From: Lamellibrachia satsuma | Taxonomy: Eukaryota; Annelida; Polychaeta; Sabellida; Siboglinidae | Direction of reading: 5' to 3' | Assembly (NCBI GenBank): GCA_033239005.1 | Contig: BSQZ01000130.1 | Location: forward strand, 99,501-163,500 | DNA length: 64,000 nt | In this document: positions 1-9,962 of the stretch, one piece after another | How positions within the stretch are numbered: the stretch's first letter is position 1 | How the letters are laid out: every line of letters starts with the position of its first letter | Notes under the pieces: model-generated | Database searches by the model: none | The model's input: only the letters and a program-made list of their open reading frames with translations | What the model was told of the DNA's origin: nothing | Program-made: the position numbers and the translations under genes

Positions 1-189
1 TGCTTTCCTTTCCATGACAGATTGTGCAAGTACCGAAATCAATTTGAATAGAACATTTTTGAAAGAGTTTATAAATATAAACACCTATATAAATGTCTAC
101 ATACCAATTTTTTTAAATCAAATAAATAAAAAAATCTAAGTTAAATAAAAAAAAATTATTTTTTTAAATCATTATTTTTTTCAACCCTG
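1..189. mobile_element. right end of a hAT-like element (partial)
   Basis: The AT-rich stretch ends with TTTCAACCCTG at 179-189. It matches, with divergence, the last 165 bases of the complete element at 59671-61126 (shared words include ATTTGAATAGAACAT and CAACCCTG). The left part lies outside the window, so the other end and target duplication cannot be checked. Classification rests on similarity to that complete copy. Confidence 0.6.
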
Positions 190-563
190 CTCCCATGTGT
201 TTTGATTAAATATATCAACTGACTGCTTTTACCATTTGATGACTTCATGTTGTAAATAATAGTAATAATGATTAATATTGTTTATTTATTTTTCAATTAT
301 GGTAGAAGATATGCAGTTGCTAAAATTATCTGCTTGCATTTTAGGTTAGAACATATTTTAATGGAACTAGCAATGTGTATACCTATATCATAAACGGATT
401 ACTACTAGAAAACGGGTACACATAAAACAGTTATTAAAATGTATAATGACTAAATATAGTATTATCTACATTATTAAATTATGTCACTCTGAGCAGACAG
501 ATTAAATGTTATATGTGTGTTTACTGTAAGGTGTACATATGTGCGTTATTTGTTATTCATCAG

Positions 564-816
564 GTTTGACCCGGACCGTTTCAGCCCAGAAAACAGGAAG
601 AAACTACCAGCGTTTGCATTCGAGCCATTTGGGTTTGCTGGGAAACGCAAATGTATGGGGTGGAAGTTCTCCATCACCGAGGCCACGATTGTCTTTGCTT
701 CGATTGTTGGTAGCTTCAAGTTATCCATGGTTCCAGACCAAGTCGTGGTGCCAGACTACGGCTTTGTTACGAAGCCATCTGAAGAAATATGGATCACTGC
801 CACCAAGAGAAGTTAG
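564..816 (+). CDS. cytochrome P450 terminal exon, CYP20-like
   Basis: Seen: a pyrimidine-rich 3' splice site ending in CAG at 561-563 is followed by an open frame (first base completes a split codon) to TAG at 814-816. It encodes a proline-rich entry (FDPDRF), the heme-thiolate loop FGFAGKRKCMG (pattern FxxGxxxCxG, with the cysteine as heme ligand) and a C-terminus ending WITATKRS. Known: microsomal P450s carry this loop in their last exons, and CYP20A1 proteins end in a closely similar WIT-x-(S/T)KR motif, hence the CYP20-like call. Upstream exons lie outside the window. The first exon of a CYP20-like gene at 28621 suggests tandem paralogues on the same strand. The orphan family's substrate is not assignable here. 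A generic P450 pseudogene exon is the alternative. Confidence 0.75.
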
Positions 817-1854
817 ATGGAACACTGTTTCATACATAGTTCAGTAATACAGAGATGGGATATGGTTTGACTGTAGTTCAACTTTCTATTCCTGTTATAT
901 CATTGTAGTGGTGTCATCTGTTGGGTGATTCCAGCGTTATGTGACACATTTAGACAATATTTTTCATCTTTAGATCTTTGCGCATCCATGTTAATTTAGT
1001 GCTGACTGTTTTGATTTTGTTGTTTAATAATTACGGTACAAACATAGTTGTCATCATTAATGGAGTGCTACGTGTGTGGCTCACAACAACCTACATTCAG
1101 ATGGGTGCATTACTAATGGCCAAAAGTCTGAAGTCATGGAAGTATGTTAACACAGTTACTTGATCATAATTAACATCATGGAATTGTATTCCATTATACA
1201 ACATGACGTTTACACTGGAAATGGTGTGTAGTGAAAACAATTACCACACCTTTAAAAAGGAAGCAAGTGTGTTTTTACCCACTCGATTAAAAATCCACAT
1301 TATTACTGAGCCTTGCTATCAATAATCCTATGTGTTGATCCACTGTGCCTTCCTTGGCAAGCAGCATACGTATATCTGCAATACAGGTTTTGTAACAGAT
1401 TATCTTGGCAGTGTGATGATACTATTGCTTTGATTTCTTGGTTTAACACTAGTTATGTCCGTAGTCTTCCCTGTGCTTATATCTAAACCGTCTGCGAACA
1501 TATAATATATGTAACTAGAATCAGGAATATTACTAAGCACTGCTGTATTTCAAATGTATTTGGAAGGATTTTGCTTTACGCCATATTATACTAAAATTTT
1601 ATTTTCGCTTGGCCAGTTGGAAGACTGTCGTATTGAAATCGAAGTACGATTTGATGTCATATAGCTATGTTTAATTCTAGTTAAAGTGGCTTGTGATAAA
1701 ACTTTCTAGTTAAAGTGGCTGCGATTTAAACAAGCTTTCCTGGCATGACGGTAATATAACTGATAGCACCTTAGGAAAACTTAAGCTGCATTCTATAATC
1801 GCAAATATTTACCTGCAAAGGGTAATTCTACCACATTGATGTTGAGGTAAACAA
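817..1854. other. 3' flank of the P450 exon, no gene seen
   Basis: AT-rich non-coding sequence, presumably 3' UTR and intergenic. Only short ORFs occur, none with recognisable motifs. I see no convincing repeat. Confidence 0.5.
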
Positions 1855-2310
1855 GGAAGGGTGAAACAATAGAAGAGCAGGAAAAGGAGAGGGGAGAAAG
1901 GCAGGCAGACAGGCATGACCGCAGGAAGGGAGAGAGGGGGACGGAGGGAGAAAAGAGAGGGAGAGAGTAGGCGGGATGAAGGAAGAGGGAGAGACGGAGA
2001 GATGGAGGGAGGTAAGGAGGGAGGGCGGACGAGAGGGAAGGAGGGTCGAATGTACGAAAATGGAGTAAATACAACATGGATGAAGAGAGCAGGAGTGAAA
2101 GGGAAAATGACAAGGGAGTGTCACGGGAGAAGAGGGAGGGGAGAGCGATGTAAATGGTAAATGCAACGGAGACCTTGAAAGAAGAGTGGAGATTGAAAGT
2201 AGGTAAAAGAAGGGAACATGAAGCTAGGAGCGGAGAGAGAGAGAGAGACGGGGGGAGAGAGAGTGGCAGAGATAGCAGACAGAGAAAGAGGGGGAGAGGA
2301 AAAAGGGAAG
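1855..2310. repeat. long polypurine (GA-rich) tract
   Basis: About 450 bases in which the + strand is almost entirely A and G (GGGAGA, GAGGGA and GAGAGA motifs), interrupted by short mixed stretches. Such strand asymmetry can form triplex (H-) DNA. The ORFs on both strands here (proline, serine and leucine-rich on minus) are compositional artefacts. Confidence 0.7.
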
Positions 2311-2357
2311 GCCTGACCTCATAAGGTGGTGCCACCAGGCAGACAGTGAGGGCACTC

Positions 2358-3900
2358 GGAGTAAAGTATTATTCAGTGCGCAAATTATTAGGCATGTTCT
2401 TGGCAAGGGACATCACACATGATACAGTATATTTTAATAAGGTGACCTTTGTCGGAGATCATTTTGACAATATCTGCAGCAAGCTTGGTAGCTATCGCAC
2501 AATGCGAACAAGCTAATTAATATTTCCAATTACCTAAGCATACTTTATGCATTTTATAGATGGGTAATTTATTAATGATAGTTTTATGTTTCACATGATA
2601 TAACTTCGGCATATGTGTCCCCTGCTGTCTTATTCGACCAAATGTTGTATTTAAAAATTCACGCCACAGACGCTTGAAGTTACAATATTACCGATTGGAT
2701 GAATATAGCCGTTTTTCATATATTGTGTTACTTTGTCATATTAACATCACTCTTCCCGGTGGTTGTGTTGTTAGATAAGTCAGGATGTTCCTTCCATCTA
2801 TACTTAAAAACAAACAGCTCGTTGCTAAGGAGAATTTGGAATTCAATATTGCGCAACTTGGCAGTAGTTTTAATGATTACTTCAACATTGACAGCAGCGA
2901 GGGGGTAACTGACAGTGAATGTGTCAGCATAAATGACGATTATCTGGTCGTAAGTTATGAGTTTTTGACATAGATCTCCTAAGATGCACCAGCATTCATT
3001 AAACATTTTAAACGAAGATTATCTTGGTAATACCCTCATCCGATTATGAAACGCAGCCTCCAGGAAAACTGCAACTGCGATTGATATGGTTATTGCACAC
3101 TGCTAAGTTCATATAACAATGCCGGCAGACCATACTTAGCATCAAAGTAAAATATTCTACAGTGCGCAAATTATTAGGCAGAGGAACCCAACCGTTCATG
3201 TTTTCAACTCTTGGCAAGGGACATCACTCATTATACACTATGTTTTCAATAAGGTGACCATTATCGAAGTTTGCGCATTTTGCACAATGCTAACTAATGA
3301 ATATTTCCAAATACACTAGCATATTTTATGCATTTTAAAGATGGGTAACCTATGGATAATGTTTTTATATTTGACATTATATAAATTCGACATGTGTCCC
3401 CTAATGTCGACCAAATGCTGCATTTCTAAATTTATGTCACAAGCACTTGAAGTTTAAATATTAACTGGAGGAACATTTCCGTTTCTTAAATATTGCGCTA
3501 CTTGTCAAATTAACACCACTCTCTCTTTCTCTCTCTCTCTCTCTCTGATGTTTGTGATTGTAAGTCAATGATGATATTCCTTCCATCTATATTTTCACAA
3601 AACAGTGTAACTAAGGAGCATGTTAAAATAAAAAATGGGAGTTTGTCAGCAGTTTTAATGATTATTTCAACATTGAGCGTAGAGAGGGAGCAAGTGAAAG
3701 TGACAGTGGCAGCGTAAATGATGATTATCTCGTCGTAAATCGTGTGTTTTTGATATATATATATGCCCTACGATGAACCAGCGTTCATTGACAAGTTAAA
3801 ATGAAGATTATCTTGGTAATTCAATTACCAAATTACGAAACATGACTCCAAGAAAACTGCAATTGTGATTGACATAATTATTGCACAATGCTAAGTTATC
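2358..3900. repeat. diverged tandem duplication, period about 0.8 kb
   Basis: The block from about 2358 (AGTGCGCAAATTATTAGGCA) recurs at about 3152. The same order of words follows in both: CTTGGCAAGGGACATCAC, AATAAGGTGACC, AATATTTCCAA, ATGCATTTTA and AGATGGGTAA. Copies are diverged with indels, so this is old. A (CT)n run lies at about 3518-3546 in the second copy. A shorter third echo (GATTGACATAATTATTGCAC) occurs near 3865 and 3930. No coding capacity is convincing. Confidence 0.65.
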
Positions 3901-4988
3901 GTGTTCGACCTAATAAGAGTGCAGTACAATTGTGATTGACATAATTATTGCACAATGCCAAGTTATCGTATTCTTGTCCACCCTACCAGACTCACCAAAC
4001 TCGAACGACGTCGAAACGATTCCACCTATGGCATTGCCCGCCATCTAGTTACACCACTTGGTGCCAATCCATCACACATGCAACATGTGTTCCGATTTCC
4101 TAATGAGCAAGTAATCGATCAACCTCCACTAAAGAAAATCGCATTCCCACTAAGGCCAACGGATAGAAGTACTCGCTGTGATGATACTGAGCTGAGCTAA
4201 TCCTACCTGAGGCCATCATTGTCGAAAAGTGACCCGTGAGCATCTCGACATCCTACATTAATGTGCAGCACACGCACATTTCGAACACGACAAGATAGTG
4301 AAATGTGTACACAACAAGCATGGGGCAATTAACTTTAAATTAAATTAACCACACATTTCTCATATCAATTAAATAACATCAAACTAACATCCCAACTTCT
4401 TTAATTCATTTAAATTGTCAATTAAATCATGTGTTGGTAGACATGTTTACACTTTAAAACAGTTCTAATACCACAAGACTTGTAACAGAAATGTGTTTCG
4501 CAACTTTGTACAAAAAGATTTGCCCATAAAATATATACATGCCAAGACATTTCTTCGTGCGGCATTTGATCACATTTTAAAAGTTGCAGATATTTCATAA
4601 ACAAATAATATTTTTTTCTGAAAGGATTGAATGTGTGGGAGTGGCAGGGAGGTGGTTTACGTGATACGAGTAGAATGTGGCACCACTTCATGTCACATAA
4701 CTTTATATGGTGGCGCCACAAGGCTGAGAGTGGTGGAACCAGTTTAGCGCACCCTGGTGGATAGTTTGGTACTAGTGGTACCCTGTGAACTATTATCCGT
4801 ATCAAAGCGTTTCTAATGGATAGTTAATCAACTAATTTGCTTAATAAAAATATCGCCCAACGCGTGCCTCCGGTTGTACAAACTAGTATTTTAATTAATA
4901 TGGACAGTTGCACAGCTAAAAGTGCTACCAGACAACTACATATATAATGCACCAAGTTGTTTATGCAGTGTTTTCATATTAAATCATT
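3901..4988. other. intergenic, unrecognised short ORFs
   Basis: Open frames at 3955-4200 (+, 81 codons) and 4422-4805 (-, 127 codons) show no motif I recognise and have no supporting splice or promoter context. I regard them as chance or repeat-derived. Confidence 0.35.
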
Positions 4989-5079
4989 AGATTTAACAAG
5001 ATTTGCCATCCAAGCCAAAGGCCCAGATGGCAAGTGGACAAGGAAGCCATTGGCTTATCGAGAGTCCAACAATGTTCAC

Positions 5080-6664
5080 CTACTTATAACCCGCCCTCCT
5101 GATATATGTGTCAACCTTGTTTTTAAACATATTCACGCTGCTAGCAGTTACACAATCTGTAGACAATTTGTTCCATTCATTTATTGTCCTCTGTGAGAAC
5201 GAGTGCTTCCTGATGTCCAATCTACATTGATCCTTTACTAATTTTACCTCATGTCCTCTAGTTCTGCTGTCCTTCTTGAGTGAGAAAAACATATTTCTAT
5301 CAATATTTTCATACCCATTCAATATCTTAAAAACTTCAGTCTGATCTCCTCTTAACCTCCTTGTCTCTAGAGTTGTTAAACCACATTCTTTCAGGCGTTC
5401 TTCATAACTAAGGTCTCTAAGTTCTGGAATCATTTTAGTTGCTCTCCTTTGTATGCGTTCAAGCGTATCTATATCCTTCTTACGATATGGTCTCCATGCT
5501 TGTATACAGTATTCTAAATGAGGTCTAACTATTGCTTTATAAAGAGGTATAATTAACTTTTTTCCCTTGTATGTTATGTTTCTTCTAATCAATCCAAGAA
5601 TTCGATTACTCTTTGAAGCTGCAATACCACACTGCTCTGAAACTTTCATATCAACGCTTATTGTAACTCCTAAGTCCTTTTCTTTTACAGTAGTACCCAG
5701 AACAGTATCTCCCATTTTATAGTTTACATTCAAGTTCCCATGTCCTGTATGTAGGCATTTACATTTCCCAAAATTGAACAGCATCTGCCATTTCTCAGAT
5801 CATTTCACTAATCTGTCTAGATCGTTTTGTAAATGTTGTTTATCACCATCAGTATTAACCTTTCTAAACAGTTTTGTGTCATCCGCAAATTTCAGTACGT
5901 TAATTGTTATACTGTCGTCCAAGTCATTGATATAAATTAAGAATAATATAGGTCCTAATACTGATCCTTGAGGTACCCCACTCAAGACCGATTTCCAATT
6001 TGAAACTTCTCCATCTACTACAACTCGTTGTCTTCTGTCAGTCAGCCATTGTTCTATCCAGTCAGTTATGCTATCCCCGATACCATGGGCTTTTAATTTA
6101 AGTAGCAATCTTTGATGTGGCACTTTGTCAAAAGCTTTCTGAAAATCTAAGTAGATAATATCTACTGGCGATCCCACGTCTATCCACTTAGTGATTTCTT
6201 CCAAAAAACATAACATATTTGTTAAGCATGACCTCGCTTTAAGGAATCCATGTTGAGATGAATTTAATAATTTATGCTTAACGAGGAAGTCCACCATATG
6301 GTCTTTAATTAACCTTTCTAATAATTTACAAATCACTGACGTTAAACTCACTGGTCTGTAATTCTCTGACTTATTTCTCGAACCCTTTTTAAATAATGGT
6401 ATGATGTTTGCTTCTTTCCATTCAAACGGAAAAACTCCCTCTTTTAATGACAAGTTGAATACTCTTGCAAGTGGTATACTGATTTGATCTACTGTTTCCA
6501 TTAATAATTTTGGAGGAATCCCATCCACTCCCAGTGATTTGTTATCCTTCATTGCCTTTATTTTCTTAGCTACCAATTCTGGAGTTACAACTAACTGTCC
6601 TAAATATTCAGATTTAGCCCCCTGAAATTTAGCATCAGCAACTGGTAATGAACTAATATCTTCT
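5080..6664 (-). pseudogene. LINE reverse transcriptase, C-terminal part (copy 1)
   Basis: Non-LTR reverse transcriptase. Visible RT landmarks on the minus strand are the finger region (KSLGVDGIPPKLL), YRPVSLTSVICKLLE, the catalytic LDFQKAFDKV, SGVPQGSVLGPILF and the FADD box (LKFADDTK), followed by the usual CR1/jockey C-terminal domain (PHLEYCIQAW, LERIQRRATKMI). A single in-frame TGA at about 5796-5798, where copies 2 and 3 have Trp in KWSEKW, divides it into two ORFs (5800-6664 and 5080-5784). The N-terminal endonuclease half is at 25298-26530, beyond the Polinton, so this copy is dead both by insertion and by nonsense. Confidence 0.9.
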
Positions 6665-6670
6665 TTGGTA
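6665..6670. repeat. 6-bp target site duplication, left
   Basis: TTGGTA directly before the left inverted repeat, identical to 25292-25297. Six-base duplications are diagnostic for Polinton/Maverick integrases. LINE copy 3 has a single GTGGTA at the equivalent site (63795-63800). Confidence 0.95.
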
Positions 6671-6837
6671 AGTAGTTATAGTGTGCTAATGAAACATCAA
6701 AAGAGCAGCCCAGTAAAGAGCAGCTCATCACTTCCGGTATAGAGGCTTCTGGGTAGCCCCCAGCGCCCCCTAGCGGTGACCTACATCCACCACGAGCGCC
6801 CCCTAGCGACTGGAGATAACCCTAACGGTCATAACCC
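6671..6837 (+). repeat. Polinton left terminal inverted repeat
   Basis: 167 bases matching the reverse complement of 25125-25291 with a single difference (C at the CAGCGCC site versus T in the other arm). Starts AGTAGTTATAGTGTG. Terminal repeats starting with AG and ending with CT are typical of Polintons. They are the integrase substrate and the presumed protein-primed replication origins. Confidence 0.97.
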
Positions 6838-6893
6838 CAACATGTTGACATGATTCCGACCTGTTGATCTCATGTGTGGTGACCTTTGATCTC

Positions 6894-6946
6894 AGTAGTG
6901 ACCGCTACCCTAACGTAGTGACCGCTACCCTATGTGAGCGCTACCC
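6894..6946 (+). repeat. subterminal short direct repeats
   Basis: Three tandem variants of GTGACCGCTACCC just inside the left TIR (about 6897, 6917 and 6934). They may be origin or terminal-protein binding sites, by analogy with subterminal motifs of protein-primed linear replicons. That role is inference. Confidence 0.5.
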
Positions 6947-7084
6947 CGATCCTTGAGGAGTAATTTTATTCCAAGACATATAATCCGTGGTTCGATGTAG
7001 TCCGCGATACCCTAACCGTTGGTTCGTTGTGCCCTGCGTTACCCTGTTGCTAACAGACACAACACCTCATTGAATGAAATCATC

Positions 7085-7520
7085 AAGAAACTTTAATATT
7101 TAATAACGATACATCATATTAAAGCACATAAAATCATATAAATATAGTAATATAATTATTTAAAAATAGTTATATATCAAATCATATAAATATAGTAATA
7201 TCAATATTTAAAAAAATAGCCACATATATCAAATCATATATATATCAAATCATATTAAAGCACATAAAATCATATAAATATAGTAATATCATTATTTAAA
7301 AAATAACCATATATATCAAATCATATTAAAACACATAAAATCATATTAATTATTTAGAAAAATAGCCATATATTTAATCATATTAAAGCATATAAATATC
7401 GTTCGTTATTTCATTTAAAAATAGCCATATATAAAGCATATAAAGTCATATAAATATCTTTCATTAGTTCATTTAAAAATAGCCATGTTAAAGCATATAA
7501 AGTCATATATTGAAACATAG
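7085..7520. repeat. AT-rich imperfect tandem repeats
   Basis: Roughly 70-base units built from ATCATATAAATATAGTAATA, TTTAAAAATAGCCATATAT and CATATTAAAGCACATAAA, about six degenerate copies. They lie between the subterminal region and the 3' end of the minus-strand gene. ATTAAA words on the minus strand could supply its polyadenylation signal. Confidence 0.65.
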
Positions 7521-7540
7521 TGTTCATCTTGTTTTCCATT

Positions 7541-8038
7541 TCAACACAAGTTCAGTGGTGGCAGTGATTTTCCTCTTCTGTCAATAAGTTTTGTAGGTCG
7601 TTGTACTGGGTGTTTTACTACATTGCTGCACTCCCTACACGCCTTTTCCATTTCTATCACGGAACGTGGTATTGCTATTTCCCCTTTATCGTTAAACCCC
7701 CACAGCATTTCCATTTCTATCTGAGAACGTGATTTAAATAGTTTCATTTCTTGCATGACAGCCGGCCACAGGGCTCTGTGTTTTACCAACGCGGCGTAAA
7801 CGTTAGCAGGTTGCTGTCTCTGTTGACCCATAGCATTGCAGCCCATGGCAATTTCCATGGTAACCCGCTCTATTGGCCGCACCATTCCTAACTCTACCAT
7901 AACAGCAGACCATAATTTTCTGTGGTCTAGAAATGCAGCGTAGTCATCGCACTCGTTGTCCCAACTCTCGGACTGATAACCATCGTCGACGATGTCGTCG
8001 TTGACCACGAGCGGCGTACGATCACGTAACTCTTTCAT
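7541..8038 (-). CDS. accessory protein with internal duplication, function unknown
   Basis: Only minus-strand gene of the Polinton. About 165 codons from the ATG at 8038; the GTG just before it is less likely as a start. The protein holds two diverged copies of a module of about 45 residues. Each begins YAA(F/L) and contains HR-LW-AVM, a hydrophobic EL or EM turn, and an EIAMG or EMLWG stretch ending in G. A cysteine pair (CREC) lies near the C-terminus. The open frame continues upstream of the ATG to a good minus-strand acceptor (TTTTTCAG, exon from 8066), so a spliced 5' exon may add an N-terminus. A TATA element on the minus strand at 8321-8328 is well placed. No family recognised. Confidence 0.6.
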   Translation of the reverse strand: MKELRDRTPLVVNDDIVDDGYQSESWDNECDDYAAFLDHRKLWSAVMVELGMVRPIERVTMEIAMGCNAMGQQRQQPANVYAALVKHRALWPAVMQEMKLFKSRSQIEMEMLWGFNDKGEIAIPRSVIEMEKACRECSNVVKHPVQRPTKLIDRRGKSLPPLNLC

Positions 8039-8320
8039 CACGAACGCCCAGTGGATTCTATGGAAGCTGAAAAATCAGAGTGAAAGACACATTGAGCCAT
8101 TGGTAAAGGACTGTGTTAAAAGCATCGTATATACATTAAATAGCACATGCACATCTGTTATTAATAAACTATGAGTAGACCTGCTGTGAGCGGTGTACTT
8201 TGGATCCACAACGGCGTATGTAATGCTACACCGACAGCAGTAGAAACGCGTAGAAACTAGGTCATCGAAAAATGATAAGACTGACACGGCGACCTCGCTC
8301 GGCCGACGCGGCGCGCGTGC

Positions 8321-8330
8321 TATTTATAAT
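8321..8330 (-). promoter_or_regulatory. TATA box for the minus-strand accessory gene
   Basis: Minus strand reads ATTATAAATA. Transcription would start about 30 bases further left. A first intron ending at TTTTTCAG (8067-8074) would join the leader to the 7541-8066 exon. The region is divergent, with + strand leaders starting rightwards. The assignment is by sequence pattern only. Confidence 0.45.
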
Positions 8331-8581
8331 CAGACTACCAGCCGCTTAGCAAGAGGCATTGTAACTAGGTCACAGACGCATAAAAGATGTCTCTTAAAGT
8401 TAAACTGTGTGTGTTATGTAGACGCTTTTAAAACCTTTTATAAACACAGGAGTACGTATCACCAAACAGCCACGGACAATATGTACTTACGATCGATACA
8501 GTATCAGGCTCAACGCAACGCCAATCTCGATATAGGCTTGCATCAAGTCGGAAAACAAAGCGACACTAGACAGCATCGTGA

Positions 8582-8638
8582 TGACGTCAGAGGCAGCAGC
8601 AGCAGCAGCAGAACGACGGTTGCAGAATGGCGGTAAGT
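8582..8638 (+). promoter_or_regulatory. CRE site and candidate leader exon ATG-GCG with perfect splice donor
   Basis: A palindromic CRE/ATF site TGACGTCA (8582-8589) precedes a CAG run and then ATGGCG|GTAAGT: start codon at 8627, consensus donor at 8633. If used, this micro-exon supplies only Met-Ala and a phase-0 donor. That phase is compatible with the three acceptors at 10395, 10848 and 11056, so this may be a second alternative leader. No transcript evidence is visible. Confidence 0.35.
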
Positions 8639-8639
8639 G

Positions 8640-9185
8640 TATAAAGAAATACCTTGTCTGAGGACGGCTTTATATAGGAAACGCTAAACAATGCAGACAG
8701 CTGACATAAGCTGCTATAACACAATAACAAATCCATCAAAGTCAGAAAGTTATGTTAGAAAACACCCATAATAAAATTATTATTAAACTGGAATGCTAAT
8801 AATCAACTCCCAAATCCGCTAGAACAATAAGTCATCCTTCACAACGAAAAACATGTTCGATAAGTCTGTCACAGAAGTGTCAGAGAATTGATGCTGAAAG
8901 CAAAATCTCATTTATCACGTGTAAAAAACAAAGTCAACCAGTTCTCAACCAACGTTGTATCGATTCCAGACATTCTGCATGAAACAGTAAACAACTCCTC
9001 TCTCGATAAGCTTGTCAACTAACTAACGCTGAATCCGAAAACTCATTTATCACGCATAAAAACACCATGTACTTATGGAAGTTATTGCTGCATGGAAACT
9101 GGTGGACATTAATGCATATGCATTAAGTTATATATGCATGCATTAATTTATATATGCATGCATTAATTTATGCATGCATTTTATG
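8640..9185. other. non-coding region upstream of the NADAR gene, with ATGCAT palindromes
   Basis: No convincing gene. From about 9110 to 9180 there are repeated self-complementary words (TAATGCATATGCATTA, then ATGCATGCATTAATTTAT in tandem) just before the TATA box. They look like POU/octamer-type or other homodimer binding sites. Binding factors are unknown. Confidence 0.4.
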
Positions 9186-9195
9186 TATATAAATA
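9186..9195 (+). promoter_or_regulatory. TATA box of the NADAR gene
   Basis: TATATAAATA, 35 bases before the ATG at 9230, giving a very short 5' leader. The same TATA-to-ATG economy is seen at other Polinton genes here (9799, 13223, 18395, 21039). Confidence 0.6.
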
Positions 9196-9229
9196 CAGTG
9201 CATGTAACATTAAACAGCATAAAATCAGA

Positions 9230-9697
9230 ATGACTCTTCCTGCTATATACTTCCGCGGAGAAACCTCGTTTCTATCCAATTTCTACGCATGTAGGATACA
9301 TGCATGGGGTCATGTTTTTAACACAGTTGAAGCTGCATACCAGTACAGGAAATGCATCTTTTATGGAGATGTCGACATGGCGCAGAAAATGCTTGCCACA
9401 AGAACCGGACTACAGGCGAAATATCTAAGCAAGACCATCCGAGAGAAACAGGAGTGACGCGCGCAGTGGAACAAACAGAGACGATATGTAATGAGAGCGT
9501 TAGTTGCTATTAAATTTCGCGACACGACATTACGCAAACTATTATTAGAAACATATCCAGCGCCGTTAATGGAAAATGTGAGAAGTAGGGAGGGATACTG
9601 GAGCATGTCCACTTACACTGGACAGCGTGGACAGAACGTGTTGGGCCAGATACTCGTGAATTGTCGCGAGTTCATTCGAAAAAAACAGGCGCCATAA
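9230..9697 (+). CDS. NADAR-domain protein, interrupted by one in-frame TGA
   Basis: 155 sense or stop codons from the ATG at 9230 to TAA at 9695-9697, with a TGA at 9455-9457 (codon 76). Seen before the stop: an FLSNFY motif, FNTVEAAYQYRKC and a following GDVDMA. Seen after it: QWN, VMRALVAIKFRD, LLLETYPAPLMEN and GQNVLGQILV. Known: this order (F-LSNFY, F-x-TVE-x-AYQ, then M-x2-L-x2-KF, L-T, GxNxLGxxLM) defines the NADAR (YbiA-like) superfamily. Its members act on ADP-ribose or NAD-related N-glycosidic bonds and occur in bacteria, phages, large DNA viruses and some eukaryotes. Both halves are in the same frame and together make one domain, so the TGA is either a nonsense mutation or a recoded stop. 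Role in a Polinton (for instance countering ADP-ribosylation-based defence) is inference. Confidence 0.8.
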
Positions 9698-9798
9698 AGT
9701 CTGGCGCGCATAGCGATAGGAATGCGCGGTGATTGCGCAATACATACCAGAGGGCCAGCTGGTAAATATAACACAGACGCGCCATGCAACCGGCCCGC

Positions 9799-9806
9799 TA
9801 TATAAG
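9799..9806 (+). promoter_or_regulatory. TATA box of the alternatively spliced early locus
   Basis: CTATATAAGG centred here, 85-92 bases before the ATG at 9891. Initiation would fall near 9830 and produce one transcript covering the leader exon and all four alternative tails. Confidence 0.65.
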
Positions 9807-9890
9807 GGACCCGTAGCTGCAACTGTCATAACACGATTCTCGCAGCGATTCACTCACTCGACAGTCTCTCTCTCACTCTACCGAAGCAAG

Positions 9891-9962
9891 ATGGCCGCCG
9901 CCGCGCAGCAGCAGCTCTTCGATGACGAGCACATGATGAACCTGACGCGTTTGCAGTCGGAG
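9891..9962 (+). CDS. shared 24-codon leader exon of the nested locus
   Basis: ATG at 9891 in good context (AAGATGG) encodes MAAAAQQQLFDDEH and continues to LQSE. At 9963 a strong donor GAG|GTAAGC follows in phase 0. If the donor is ignored, translation runs on into the RPA-like domain. If it is used, the leader can join any of three downstream phase-0 exons (10395, 10848, 11056). The exon boundary is inferred from splice consensus and phase agreement, not from transcripts. Confidence 0.6.

Larger units (their letters stand above)
4989..6670 (-). mobile_element. CR1/jockey-type LINE copy 1, 3' part (split by the Polinton)
   Basis: Minus-strand non-LTR retrotransposon. Its 3' UTR (about 4989-5079) matches that of copy 3 at 62182-62280 (shared AAGTGGACAAGGAAGCCATT). 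The RT ORF runs leftwards from 6664. The element is cut at 6670 by the Polinton and resumes at 25298 with the missing upstream part. The junction order matches the uninterrupted copy 3 near 63795, so the two halves were one element. Confidence 0.9.

Noticed and set aside
1828..2335. Minus-strand Ser/Leu/Pro-rich ORFs of 112 and 180 codons
   Set aside because: Low-complexity readout of the polypurine tract.
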